Shown piece after piece: positions 18,180-26,118 of a stretch of DNA of 64,000 nt; position 1 is the stretch's first letter; every line of letters starts with the position of its first letter. Position numbers and translations under genes: made by a program. The stretch is from the NCBI GenBank assembly GCA_000961575.1, contig LADP01000039.1, positions 1 through 64,000 on the forward strand, given 5' to 3'. Below the pieces are notes generated by a model. That model had not been told where the DNA came from. It was given only the letters and a program-made list of their open reading frames with translations, and did not search any database. The DNA comes from Peptococcaceae bacterium BRH_c8a (GTDB taxonomy: Bacteria; Bacillota; Desulfotomaculia; Desulfotomaculales; Desulfallaceae).

Positions 18180-18620
18180 GTGGCCGAATTTCAACCTAAA
18201 ATAGTGGCCTTTTGCTGCCACTACTGAGCATACTCGGCTGCGGACCTGGCAGGTTCGATGCGCTTACAGTATGCCTCTAACGTGAGAATAGTTGAAATGC
18301 CTTGCTCGGGCACCATTGATCACCGGGTTATCCTACACGCTTTCGAAGACGGAGCTGACGGCGTATTTGTGGCCGGGTGCATGGAAGGCGACTGTCACTT
18401 CCTAAAGGGTAACATTCGGGGCAAAAAACGTGTCCAGTACGTCAAACAAATTCTTGATGAAATAGGTTTTGGCAGCGAACGGGTTGAATTTTTCAACCTT
18501 TCCGCGGCCCAAGGCCAGCGCTTTGCCGAAATCGTCAAGGAGATGACCGAACGGATTATGCAACTGGGCCCCAATCCATTAACTTCTAATCCTGATGGGA
18601 AAGAAGGTGGGATAGCATGA
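18180..18620 (+). CDS. mvhD: MvhD-like [2Fe-2S] subunit, selenocysteine candidate 2
   Basis: GTG 18180 lies one base after the hdrA2 stop and has AAGGAGG at 18164-18170. The frame meets TGA at 18225-18227 and then runs open to 18620. Read through, it gives FCCHY-U-AYSAADLAG, where mvhD1 has [14 protein letters not shown], so the TGA replaces the second Cys of the CxxC motif. The other cluster cysteines (MPCSG, AGCMEGDCHF) are present. A hairpin follows at SECIS distance. It probably hands electrons between HdrA2 and MetVF; it overlaps metV by four bases. A start at ATG 18258, as gene callers would pick, would delete the CxxC motif. Confidence 0.88.
18241..18257 (+). promoter_or_regulatory. 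Candidate bacterial SECIS hairpin of mvhD2
   Basis: CGGACCT-GGC-AGGTTCG forms a 7-bp stem (one G-U pair) with a GGC loop. It begins 14 bases after TGA 18225-18227 and the loop starts 21 bases after it, nearly the same spacing as in mvhD1. The loop starts with G, as the bacterial SECIS model asks. Confidence 0.65.
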
Positions 18621-19288
18621 TTATCGCCCAACAAAAGCCTGTCAAGGATATCGCTGCCATGATCAGTGACTGCAACAAGGTACTGTTCGTGGGCTGTGCC
18701 GGGTGTGTTACCGTATGTCTGGCCGGCGGCGAAAAGGAAACTGAAATATTGGCCTCCAGCTTGCGCATCATGCGCAAACTGGAGCATAAGCCCATTGAAA
18801 CAGTCACCTTTACTGCCACCAGACAGTGCGATCCCGAATATATTGTCGCTCTGGATAACATGGTGCAAGAAGTTGACGCCATTGTGTCCCTGGCCTGCGG
18901 CGTAGGGGTTCAATACCTGGCCGAACGGTTCAAGGACAAGTGGGTGGTACCCGCCCTGGACACCAAGTTTATCGGCGGTGCTACTGAACACGGTGTCTGG
19001 GAGGAAAAATGCGGGCTGTGCGGTGACTGTGTACTGCATCTCACCGGTGGTATTTGCCCCATTATCCGCTGTTCCAAGAGCATTCTAAACGGCCCCTGCG
19101 GCGGTTCCCAGTATGGCAAATGCGAAATATCCAAGGACGTGGACTGTGCCTGGCAACTTATCTATGACCGTATGACCGCCCTTGGCAAACTTGACAAATT
19201 GATGGAAATACAGCCGCCCAAAGACTGGACCAAGTCCCGCGATGGCGGCCCCCGCAGGGCAGTCCGGGAGGATGTGATGATCGGTTGA
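18617..19288 (+). CDS. metV: MetV, zinc/iron-sulfur partner of methylene-THF reductase
   Basis: MetV is the accessory subunit of acetogen-type methylene-THF reductase, where it links MetF to an electron-donating complex. The 223-residue protein has GCAGCVTVCLAGGEKE near residue 24 and a C-terminal cysteine-rich part: CGLCGDCVLHLTGGICPI, CSKSILNGPCGGSQYGKC and DVDCAW. The ATG overlaps the mvhD2 stop by four bases and its stop overlaps the metF start by four bases. This tight packing supports a MvhD2-MetV-MetF complex. Confidence 0.92.
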   Translation: MIIAQQKPVKDIAAMISDCNKVLFVGCAGCVTVCLAGGEKETEILASSLRIMRKLEHKPIETVTFTATRQCDPEYIVALDNMVQEVDAIVSLACGVGVQYLAERFKDKWVVPALDTKFIGGATEHGVWEEKCGLCGDCVLHLTGGICPIIRCSKSILNGPCGGSQYGKCEISKDVDCAWQLIYDRMTALGKLDKLMEIQPPKDWTKSRDGGPRRAVREDVMIG

Positions 19289-20211
19289 AAACTGAGAGCA
19301 AATTACAACAAATTCTTGATAACGGCCAATTTGGTGTAACTGCCGAAATAGGCCCGCCCAAGCACTCATCGTCCGAGGGTATGCGCCACCACGCTCACAT
19401 GCTGAAAGAGCACGTGGATGCCACCAATATTACCGACAACCAGACTGCCATTGTCCGTCTGTCCAGTATCGCCGCCGGCGTACACATTCTGGATAGCGGC
19501 ATTGAACCCATTGTGCAAATGACCTGCCGCGACCGTAACCGAATCGCCATGCAGTCAGATTTAATGGGCGCTTACAGTCTGGGCATGCGCAACGTCCTTT
19601 GCCTGTCGGGTGACCACCAGCAGTTTGGTAACCACCCTACGTCAAAGAACGTTTACGATGTTGACTCCATGCAGCTTATTCAATTGCTGCGCCGGATGCG
19701 TGACGAGAAGAAGTTTTTCTCGGGTGAAGAAATTAAAGAGCACGAACCCCGGTTCTTCATCGGAGCGGTGGCCAACCCCTTCGCGGATCCCTTCGAATAC
19801 AGGGTAGCCCGGTTGGAAAAGAAGGTCGAGGCAGGCGCAGAATTTATTCAGACCCAGTGCATTTTCGATATGGAACGCTTCGAGCGCTTCATGGAGATGG
19901 TCCGGGCGCGCGGTATTGATGAGCGGGTCCACATTCTAGCCGGCGTCACGCCCCTAAAAGGCTGGCGGGCAGCTAAATATATCCAGAACAACGTCAGTGG
20001 CATGATTGTACCGGAAGAATTGGTTCAACGCCTGAAGAGCGCCGAAGACCCCAAAAAAGAAGGCGTCAATATTTGTGTTGAACAAATTAAGTACATCAAG
20101 GAAAACATCAAAGGTGTACACGGCGTGCACATCATGGCCATCGCCTGGGAAGAAGTAGTACCTGAAATAGTAGAAAGATGTGGTCTGTACCCCAGACCCA
20201 AAATAAACTAA
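19285..20211 (+). CDS. metF: Methylenetetrahydrofolate reductase
   Basis: MetF reduces 5,10-methylene-THF to 5-methyl-THF, the substrate of AcsE. The 308-residue flavin TIM barrel shows TAEIGPPKHSS near residue 19 with the catalytic Glu, ATNITDNQTA near 47, LCLSGDHQQFG near 110 and GVTPLKG near 218. The start is TTG 19285, overlapping the metV stop (TTGA), with GGGAGG about 13 bases upstream. There is no C-terminal regulatory domain, as usual in bacteria. In the reverse direction the enzyme would serve methyl oxidation during acetate breakdown. A terminator follows. Confidence 0.93.
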   Translation: MKTESKLQQILDNGQFGVTAEIGPPKHSSSEGMRHHAHMLKEHVDATNITDNQTAIVRLSSIAAGVHILDSGIEPIVQMTCRDRNRIAMQSDLMGAYSLGMRNVLCLSGDHQQFGNHPTSKNVYDVDSMQLIQLLRRMRDEKKFFSGEEIKEHEPRFFIGAVANPFADPFEYRVARLEKKVEAGAEFIQTQCIFDMERFERFMEMVRARGIDERVHILAGVTPLKGWRAAKYIQNNVSGMIVPEELVQRLKSAEDPKKEGVNICVEQIKYIKENIKGVHGVHIMAIAWEEVVPEIVERCGLYPRPKIN

Positions 20212-20241
20212 TACCATAACCAAATAAACTCAGCATAATTT

Positions 20242-20275
20242 AAGGGCTATGCCTCCTGCCGGAGGGATAGCCCTT
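20242..20275 (+). terminator. Terminator after metF
   Basis: AAGGGCTATGCCTCC, loop TGCC, then GGAGGGATAGCCCTT, followed by TCTTTATT. It ends the hdrA1-metF transcript. Confidence 0.85.
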
Positions 20276-20286
20276 CTTTATTAGTT

Positions 20287-20348
20287 GGGGACATTCCTCT
20301 ACCCATTATTCTGACCCATAAGCAACCCATAAGCAGAGGTGTGTCCCC
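20287..20348 (+). repeat. REP-like unit after metF
   Basis: GGGGACATTCCTC ... GAGGTGTGTCCCC forms the arms; the centre has two CCCATAAGCA copies. Orientation is opposite to the array at 1081. It lies directly behind the metF terminator. Confidence 0.8.
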
Positions 20349-20518
20349 TTTCCTTTTACGCAAAGCCTTTATTTATTTTACGCTGTGCATTTATAAGCAA
20401 TAATGAACCTGAGTTCTTAACTTGTCGTAATTTAATCGTAAATGGCTCTTATGACCCGTCATTGACATATGCTCATAAGTCACAAGCTGGTATAATATTG
20501 GAAAAGGGGGTGCATTTA

Positions 20519-20914
20519 ATGTTTTCCTTTGACAAAAAACAAGTCTCCATATCCCTAAAATACCTGGGCGGGCACCCGGAACTGCCGAAACAAAGAACAC
20601 TAACCGCTTTTAGAAATGACAACTTTATTCAATTTAAGGAAGTAATCCGGCCTGTATTAGCGGTTCAATCCATAAAAAAAATAATCTTAAGTAACTTTGG
20701 TCCGGGCACCCCTATGGCAACTTCCCGTACAGGTTTTACTCCTGATAATGAAAGAAGGTCAAAAAAAGTTCTTGTTATAACGGTAGATTATAATGGCCTT
20801 GATGTGCACATGCTGTTTACCGGCGACAACATGACCGCAAAATACGCACAATTTATGGGTTTACTTAAAGGAAATTATAAAGAGTATGTGCATAGCGAAA
20901 CATCTTCCTCTTAA
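20519..20914 (+). CDS. Hypothetical protein, 131 residues
   Basis: I do not recognise the family. ATG 20519 follows AAAGGGGG; a longer in-frame start at 20339 would lie in the repeat and upstream of a TATAAT at 20491, so it is unlikely. The protein is soluble, with mixed beta-strand character (QVSISLKYLGG, KKVLVITVDYNGLDVHMLFTGDN), and could be a small PH-like or similar beta-barrel domain, which is a guess. It stands alone between two repeats. The codon use is more AT-rich than in the hdr genes around it. Confidence 0.7.
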   Translation: MFSFDKKQVSISLKYLGGHPELPKQRTLTAFRNDNFIQFKEVIRPVLAVQSIKKIILSNFGPGTPMATSRTGFTPDNERRSKKVLVITVDYNGLDVHMLFTGDNMTAKYAQFMGLLKGNYKEYVHSETSSS

Positions 20915-20917
20915 CAA

Positions 20918-20982
20918 GGTGCCAGGTGTTGCAAGTTGAAAGTTGCGTATTTTGCAGCTTTCAACTTGCAACACCTGGCACC
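20918..20982 (+). repeat. Perfect 25-bp inverted repeat
   Basis: Arms 20918-20942 and 20958-20982 are exact complements (GGTGCCAGGTGTTGC...), with a 15-base loop. The GGTGCCAGGTGTTGCA arm resembles stand-alone REP palindromes. It differs from the GGGGACAC family. Confidence 0.85.
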
Positions 20983-21025
20983 AAAGCCCAACCATAAAGT
21001 TGTATTCGCTTTAGCTTGTTTTTTA

Positions 21026-21054
21026 CGAGGTAGGTTTAACCTACCTCGTTTTTT
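21026..21054 (+). terminator. Terminator downstream of the 131-residue gene
   Basis: CGAGGTAGGT TT AACCTACCTCG followed by TTTTTT. It lies about 110 bases after the gene at 20519 and before the AT-rich hdrC1 promoter region. Confidence 0.85.
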
Positions 21055-21167
21055 AATTTCCCCCCCCCAAAGCTATAAAAGTCACTATCTGTTAAATATA
21101 TACAATAAAAATTGTATAGTTTATCGCCTATCTGCTTTATTTTTATACGCAAGTAATATATAATATT

Positions 21168-21207
21168 TACGCTATACGTAAATAAACTAAAATTATTATT
21201 AGCGTAA
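21168..21207 (+). promoter_or_regulatory. Inverted repeat TTACGCT-N26-AGCGTAA upstream of hdrC1
   Basis: TTACGCT (21168-21174) and its complement AGCGTAA (21201-21207) are separated by 26 bases in an AT-rich, gene-free stretch 77 bases before hdrC1. The same pair, 27 bases apart, lies upstream of hdrC2 (61761-61801). A further local palindrome TATTTACG-CTATA-CGTAAATA overlaps the left half. A shared operator is likely; the regulator is unknown. Confidence 0.55.
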
Positions 21208-21283
21208 TGTTCATAAAGTCTAGGTGAAACTTAGGCATATTAGATTCAATTAAATGGCAAAGGTTTCACGGAGAGGATGAAGT

Positions 21284-21829
21284 ATGATGAGCATTATTAA
21301 CCAAGAGGGATTAGAATTTTATCGCGAAATAAGGGAAAAGAGCGGCCAGCCTATTGAACTTTGTTACCAGTGCCAGAAGTGTGCTTCAGGCTGTATTGCC
21401 ACAGAGTACGCAGATTTTTACCCCAATGAAATACTTCGACTAGTTCAATTAGGGCAGAAGCAAAAAGCACTGAACTGTTCAAGCATCTGGATCTGCTCTA
21501 GTTGCGAAACATGCGGTGCCCGGTGTCCGAACGGGATTAATACCCGGGCGGTAATTGATGCATTAAAAGAGAAGGCCATTGCTGAAGGCTTGGTTAAAGA
21601 AAAGAAAATTCACCTTTTTCATACCGTATTCTTGAACTCGGTTCGGGCAAACGGCAGAGTGCACGAACCGGTGATGATGGCCATGTACAAATTAAAAAGT
21701 AAGGATCTGTGGTCGGACCTTGATCATGGATTTAACATGTTTATTAAGGGCAAGATGCCTTTACTGCCCAGCCGGGTGAAAAACAGGCAGACTTTAAAAC
21801 AAATATTTAAGCAAAGCTACAGTAGTTAG
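21284..21829 (+). CDS. hdrC: HdrC-like iron-sulfur subunit (HdrC1)
   Basis: HdrC binds two [4Fe-4S] clusters and connects HdrA to HdrB. The 181-residue protein has CYQCQKCASGC near residue 27 and CSSCETCGARCP near 69, the usual two groups; the first ends CIATE in place of the common CP. RBS GGAGAGGATGAAG precedes ATG 21284; the second ATG (21287) is an alternative. About 28% of its residues match the pattern of HdrC2 at 61850, including the FLNSVRANGRVHE / FLNSIRRYGRLHE stretch. It heads hdrC1-hdrB1-hdrA3, but a repeat separates it from hdrB1. Confidence 0.9.
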   Translation: MMSIINQEGLEFYREIREKSGQPIELCYQCQKCASGCIATEYADFYPNEILRLVQLGQKQKALNCSSIWICSSCETCGARCPNGINTRAVIDALKEKAIAEGLVKEKKIHLFHTVFLNSVRANGRVHEPVMMAMYKLKSKDLWSDLDHGFNMFIKGKMPLLPSRVKNRQTLKQIFKQSYSS

Positions 21830-21858
21830 ATACCTTCCCAGAAAAAAGATTTAAGAAT

Positions 21859-21919
21859 GTCATCCTGAGCGCAGCGAAGGATCTAATCTTTAAGATTCTT
21901 CGCTACGCTCAGAATGACA
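21859..21919 (+). repeat. CATCCTGAGCG-type inverted repeat between hdrC1 and hdrB1
   Basis: TGTCATCCTGAGCGCAGCGA and the matching TTCTTCGCTACGCTCAGAAT arm form a long imperfect hairpin around AAGGATCTAATCTTTAAGA. Relatives lie at 28287, 28808, 40040 and 63291. This motif is widespread in bacterial intergenic DNA. Confidence 0.8.
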
Positions 21920-22113
21920 GATTTGCTGCAATCATAGCAATGACATGAAAAACAAAGCGATACATAACAGGTGTATTGAATTTTCCCTGAAGTACTACCA
22001 GACGGGGTATGTTGTTTAATCATATTGCCAATAAGCCAATATCCTTTTATACCCGCTACATACAGCCGGGCTGGATTTTTGTTAAACCTAATAGGGAAAG
22101 GGGTCACGGCCAA

Positions 22114-22968
22114 TTGAAATTATCATATTTTCCGGGCTGTTCTCTTGAATCCACTGCCAAGGAATACGACTTGTCCACTCGTTCAGTTTGTCATGCTCTG
22201 GGTATCGAGCTTGTAGAGTTAAAAGACTGGGTTTGCTGCGGCGCTACTTCCGCGCACAGCACCAATCACACCCTTTCGTTAGCCCTGCCCGCCAGAAATA
22301 TTGCCCTGGCCCAGGAGCAGGGGGCAGACTTGGCTATCCCGTGTTCGGCCTGCTTTAACGTACTCAAGAAGACCGATTACACCATGCGTAATGACGAAAC
22401 CATGCGACTTAAAACTGAAAAGATTACCGACTTCAAGTACAACGGATTGGTTAACGTTCTTTCATTACTGGAAGCCTTTACCACTAGCATAGGAGTTAAC
22501 TCCATTGCCAAAAGCGTAAAAAAACCACTGCAAGGACTGAACGTTGTTTGCTATTACGGTTGTTTACTGGTACGTCCTCCGGAGGTCACCCAGTTTGACA
22601 GCCGTGAAAATCCCGAATCACTGGACAACATTATCAACTCACTGGGCGCCCAAACCATTCCCTGGTCCTATAAAACAGATTGTTGTGGAGCCAGTTTAAG
22701 CTTGACATCAGCCAACATTGTGCACAAAATGGTGGGGCGTCTCCTGGATGCGGCCAGGGAGGCCGGCGCCGAAGCTATCGTTACAGCCTGCCCCCTTTGC
22801 CAATCCAACCTGGAAATGCGCCGCGCCAAAGGGGACATCAGTATGCCGGCATTTTACTTTACCGAATTAATTGGCCTAGCCATGGATTTACCGGATACTG
22901 AGCAATGGTTTAAACTACATCTTGTTGATCCTAGACCGCTCCTTAAATCACTTTCGCTAGTGCGGTAA
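22114..22968 (+). CDS. hdrB: HdrB-like subunit (HdrB1)
   Basis: HdrB holds the non-cubane [4Fe-4S] clusters that reduce a disulfide or similar acceptor. Two CCG motifs are present: the first has YFPGC...CCGATSAHST and SACFN-type cysteines, the second CYYGCLL...DCCGASLS...CPLCQSN. I chose TTG 22114, which gives LKLSYFPGC, because the paralog at 62425 starts MKFSYYPGC and the lengths then agree (284 and 285 residues). A longer frame from ATG 22009 lacks similarity. The first CCG motif keeps all key cysteines. The gene is 31 bases before hdrA3. Confidence 0.9.
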   Translation: MKLSYFPGCSLESTAKEYDLSTRSVCHALGIELVELKDWVCCGATSAHSTNHTLSLALPARNIALAQEQGADLAIPCSACFNVLKKTDYTMRNDETMRLKTEKITDFKYNGLVNVLSLLEAFTTSIGVNSIAKSVKKPLQGLNVVCYYGCLLVRPPEVTQFDSRENPESLDNIINSLGAQTIPWSYKTDCCGASLSLTSANIVHKMVGRLLDAAREAGAEAIVTACPLCQSNLEMRRAKGDISMPAFYFTELIGLAMDLPDTEQWFKLHLVDPRPLLKSLSLVR

Positions 22969-22999
22969 ACAACCAATGTAATTGGGGGTCTGATTTATA

Positions 23000-25900
23000 T
23001 TGAAAAAGGATAATAACAGTGACCAGATAGTGGGCTCCGTACTGATTATCGGTGCCGGCATCAGCGGTATGCAGTCAGCTCTTGACCTGGCGGAATCCGG
23101 TTATAAAGTATATATAGTTGAAAAATCGCCGGCCATCGGCGGGCATATGCCCATGTTGGATAAAACCTTCCCCACCAACGATTGTGCCATGTGTATTCTA
23201 TCACCCAAACTGGTTGAATGCGGCCGACACCGCAATATTGAGATTTTTACCAGTTCCGACGTGATTGGATTGACAGGGGAGGCCGGCAATTTCAGCGTTA
23301 AAATAAATAAACGGCCCCGATATGTAGATCCGGACAAGTGCCTGGGCTGCGGCGCCTGTGCCGAGGAATGCCCCATTGGTGTGGCCAATGAATTCAACCA
23401 GTATTTAAGTGAACGCAAAGCGATATACAAGTTATACCCGCAGGCTTACCCGAATTCTTTCGCTATAGACGCCACCAGGTGTCTGCGCATAAAAAAACCA
23501 CGGGCCTGTGGTAAATGCCTGGAAGTTTGCCCGGTAGACGCCATTAACCATGAAATGCAGGCCGAAGCAGTTCAGGTTCAGGTCGGGTCAATTATTCTTG
23601 GCACGGGTTATGAACTATTTGATTCTGAACTGCGCGGCGAGTTCGGTTTTGGAGTTTATGATAACGTATTAACCAGCTTACAGTTTGAAAGAATGCTTAG
23701 CGCCTCCGGGCCGTATGAAGGACACCTGCAAAAGGCGGACGGTGCCGAGCCCAAAAAGATTGCTTTTATCCAGTGTGTTGGTTCTCGGGACGTATCGCTT
23801 AACCGGGGTTACTGCTCATCGGTATGCTGCATGTATGCCACCAAGGAAGCCGTTATTGCCAAGGAACATCAGCCCGATCTTGATGTAACTATTTTTTGCA
23901 TTGACGTACGGGCTTATGGCAAAGATTACGAAAAATATTATAACCGGGCCCGCTATGATTACGGAGTCAAATACGTAAAGTGTATGGTCAGCTCGGTGAA
24001 AGAGCAACAACAATCCAAGGAACTGCGTATTAGATACCGTACCGCAGACGCTATGGTGGAAGAAGATTTCGACCTGGTGGTATTATCGGTGGGACTTAAA
24101 CCATCAAAGGAATCAACCGAATTGGCCGGGATTCTGGGTATTGACCTAAACCAGTATGATTACTGCCGCACCAGTGCCCTGACCGGCGTGTCATCTTCAC
24201 GGAAAGGCATCTATGTGGCCGGGGTATTTAGCGGGCCCAAAGATATTCCCGAAACAGTGATGCAGGCTAGCGCTGCAGCGGGTGACTGCGCCGCTTTTCT
24301 GTCACCCGCCCGCAATTCACTGGTGACGGAAAGGGAATTTCCTCAAGAAATTGACGTTAGCGGTCAGGAACCGCGCATCGGGGTGTTTATTTGTCATTGC
24401 GGCAAAAATATCGCCGGAGTGGTGGACGTCCCCGCGGTGGTGGAACATGTTAAAAAATTACCCCATGTGGTTTACGCTACCAATAACATTTATGCCTGCT
24501 CCCAGGACAGCCAGGCCGCCATGCGGGAACTGATTGAAGAATATAAGTTAAATAGAATCGTTGTCTCATCCTGCAGTCCCAGGACACATAAACCGCTTTT
24601 CCAGGAGACATTACGGGAAGCAGGTTTAAATCCGTACCTATTTGAAATGGCCAACATCAGAGATCAGTGTTCCTGGGTGCATATGCACGAACCCGCCAAA
24701 GCCACGGAGAAGGCCAAGGATCTCAGCAGCGCTGCAATATCCAAAGCAGCCCTGTTGGCCCCCATTAAAAATATTAAAGTAAACGTGACCCAAGCCGCCC
24801 TGATTATCGGCGGCGGGGTGGCCGGCATGACCAGCGCCCTGAACTTGGCTGAGCAAGGTTACCGGGTACATTTACTGGAACAAAATGAAAACCTGGGCGG
24901 CAACGCCAGATTGATTAACCGCGGGTTTAACAACGAAGATATCAGCGCACTGGTTGCCGACCTATCAGCCCGAGTGATTAATAGCCCATGCATAGATATC
25001 TATAACGACTGCAGCATCCGTGAGGTATCTGGCTACAAGGGTAATTTCACCACTTTATTGTCGGACGGCCGGCAGGTCAAGCACGGAGTCACCATTGTTG
25101 CCACCGGTGCCAAGGAGTCAAAGCCGGTTGAATATCTTTACGGCCAGGATCCCCGGGTAATGACGCAACTGGAATTGGATCAGGCCATCGCCGCCGGCGA
25201 ACCGCGGGCCAAAAACGCGCGCAGTATTGTCATGATCCAGTGCGTCGGTTCGCGCGAGGAGCAGCGTCCTTATTGCAGCCGGATCTGCTGTAGTAAAACA
25301 ATGCAGTTGGCCCTGCAGCTAAAAGAAATTAACCCTGATTGTGCAATTATTGTGTTGTACCGCGATATCAGGACTTATGGCTTTTTAGAGGATCATTACC
25401 GGGCAGCCCGAGAAAAGGGAGTACTCTTTTTCCGCTACGAGCAAGATAATAAGCCGGTGGTGGAAGCAGTTTCCCGGCCGGGGGAGGAGGATGTACTGCA
25501 GGTAACAGCTACTGACCACGTATTCGATACACCTTTCCAGGTCAACCCGGATCTGGTGATTCTGGCGGCGCCGGTGACACCACCGGAATCCAACCGGCAG
25601 CTATCTCAATTGCTAAAGGTTCCTTTGAATCAGGACGGCTTTTTCCAGGAAGCACACATGAAGCTGCGGCCGGTAGATTTTGCCTCGGAAGGCGTGTTTA
25701 TGTGCGGACTGGCCCACGGGCCTAAAAATATTGAGGAGACGATTACCCAGGCCAAAGCTGCAGCGGGTCGCGCGTCGGTTATACTCAGCCGGGATACCCT
25801 GGAGTCGGGCGGTGTGGTAGCAGTTGTACAGACGGATAAATGCGCTGCCTGCCTGACCTGCGTACGCCTGTGCCCATTTAAAGCGCCAACCATAAAAAAT

Positions 25901-26035
25901 CACAAAGCAGAAATCGAGTCGGTGATTTGTCAGGGCTGCGGTACCTGCGCCGCCGAATGTCCCAACAAGGCCATCACACTACAGTATTACAGTGACAATC
26001 AAATAAACCGGTACGTGGACGGTTTTTTCAGATAA
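23000..26035 (+). CDS. hdrA: HdrA-type flavoprotein, long form (HdrA3)
   Basis: The 1011-residue protein has the same two-halved layout as HdrA1, without the GltD insert of HdrA2. Motifs: GAGISGMQSALDLAESG, TFPTNDCAMC, CLGCGACAEECP, CGKCLEVCP; then [19 protein letters not shown] near residue 467, GGGVAGMTSALNLAEQG, and C-terminal CAACLTCVRLCP and CQGCGTCAAECP. The C-terminal ferredoxin part is closer to HdrA2 than to HdrA1. The start is TTG 23000, with GGGGG 12 bases upstream. With HdrC1 and HdrB1 it makes an HdrABC set; no hydrogenase or formate dehydrogenase gene adjoins it. Confidence 0.92.
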   Translation: MKKDNNSDQIVGSVLIIGAGISGMQSALDLAESGYKVYIVEKSPAIGGHMPMLDKTFPTNDCAMCILSPKLVECGRHRNIEIFTSSDVIGLTGEAGNFSVKINKRPRYVDPDKCLGCGACAEECPIGVANEFNQYLSERKAIYKLYPQAYPNSFAIDATRCLRIKKPRACGKCLEVCPVDAINHEMQAEAVQVQVGSIILGTGYELFDSELRGEFGFGVYDNVLTSLQFERMLSASGPYEGHLQKADGAEPKKIAFIQCVGSRDVSLNRGYCSSVCCMYATKEAVIAKEHQPDLDVTIFCIDVRAYGKDYEKYYNRARYDYGVKYVKCMVSSVKEQQQSKELRIRYRTADAMVEEDFDLVVLSVGLKPSKESTELAGILGIDLNQYDYCRTSALTGVSSSRKGIYVAGVFSGPKDIPETVMQASAAAGDCAAFLSPARNSLVTEREFPQEIDVSGQEPRIGVFICHCGKNIAGVVDVPAVVEHVKKLPHVVYATNNIYACSQDSQAAMRELIEEYKLNRIVVSSCSPRTHKPLFQETLREAGLNPYLFEMANIRDQCSWVHMHEPAKATEKAKDLSSAAISKAALLAPIKNIKVNVTQAALIIGGGVAGMTSALNLAEQGYRVHLLEQNENLGGNARLINRGFNNEDISALVADLSARVINSPCIDIYNDCSIREVSGYKGNFTTLLSDGRQVKHGVTIVATGAKESKPVEYLYGQDPRVMTQLELDQAIAAGEPRAKNARSIVMIQCVGSREEQRPYCSRICCSKTMQLALQLKEINPDCAIIVLYRDIRTYGFLEDHYRAAREKGVLFFRYEQDNKPVVEAVSRPGEEDVLQVTATDHVFDTPFQVNPDLVILAAPVTPPESNRQLSQLLKVPLNQDGFFQEAHMKLRPVDFASEGVFMCGLAHGPKNIEETITQAKAAAGRASVILSRDTLESGGVVAVVQTDKCAACLTCVRLCPFKAPTIKNHKAEIESVICQGCGTCAAECPNKAITLQYYSDNQINRYVDGFFR

Positions 26036-26053
26036 TTGTGCAGATAGAACGCC

Positions 26054-26088
26054 AACTGGGGTCAGACTATAAAAGCCTGGCCCCAGTT
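26054..26088 (+). terminator. Terminator between hdrA3 and gap
   Basis: AACTGGGGTCAG ... CTGGCCCCAGTT forms a 12-bp stem with one G-U pair, followed by TTTT and a run of nine T after GC. It probably serves the + strand; a run of A upstream is missing, so use by gap is less likely. Confidence 0.82.
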
Positions 26089-26118
26089 AATTTTGCTTTT
26101 TTTTTACTTTACTATAAT

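Noticed and set aside
18178-18260. mvhD2 as a pseudogene broken by a nonsense codon
   Set aside because: No other damage is seen, the TGA replaces a cluster cysteine, and the overlap with metV is intact.
20339-20518. Upstream extension of the 131-residue gene
   Set aside because: It would start within a REP-like unit, before the TATAAT at 20491, and lacks a ribosome-binding site.
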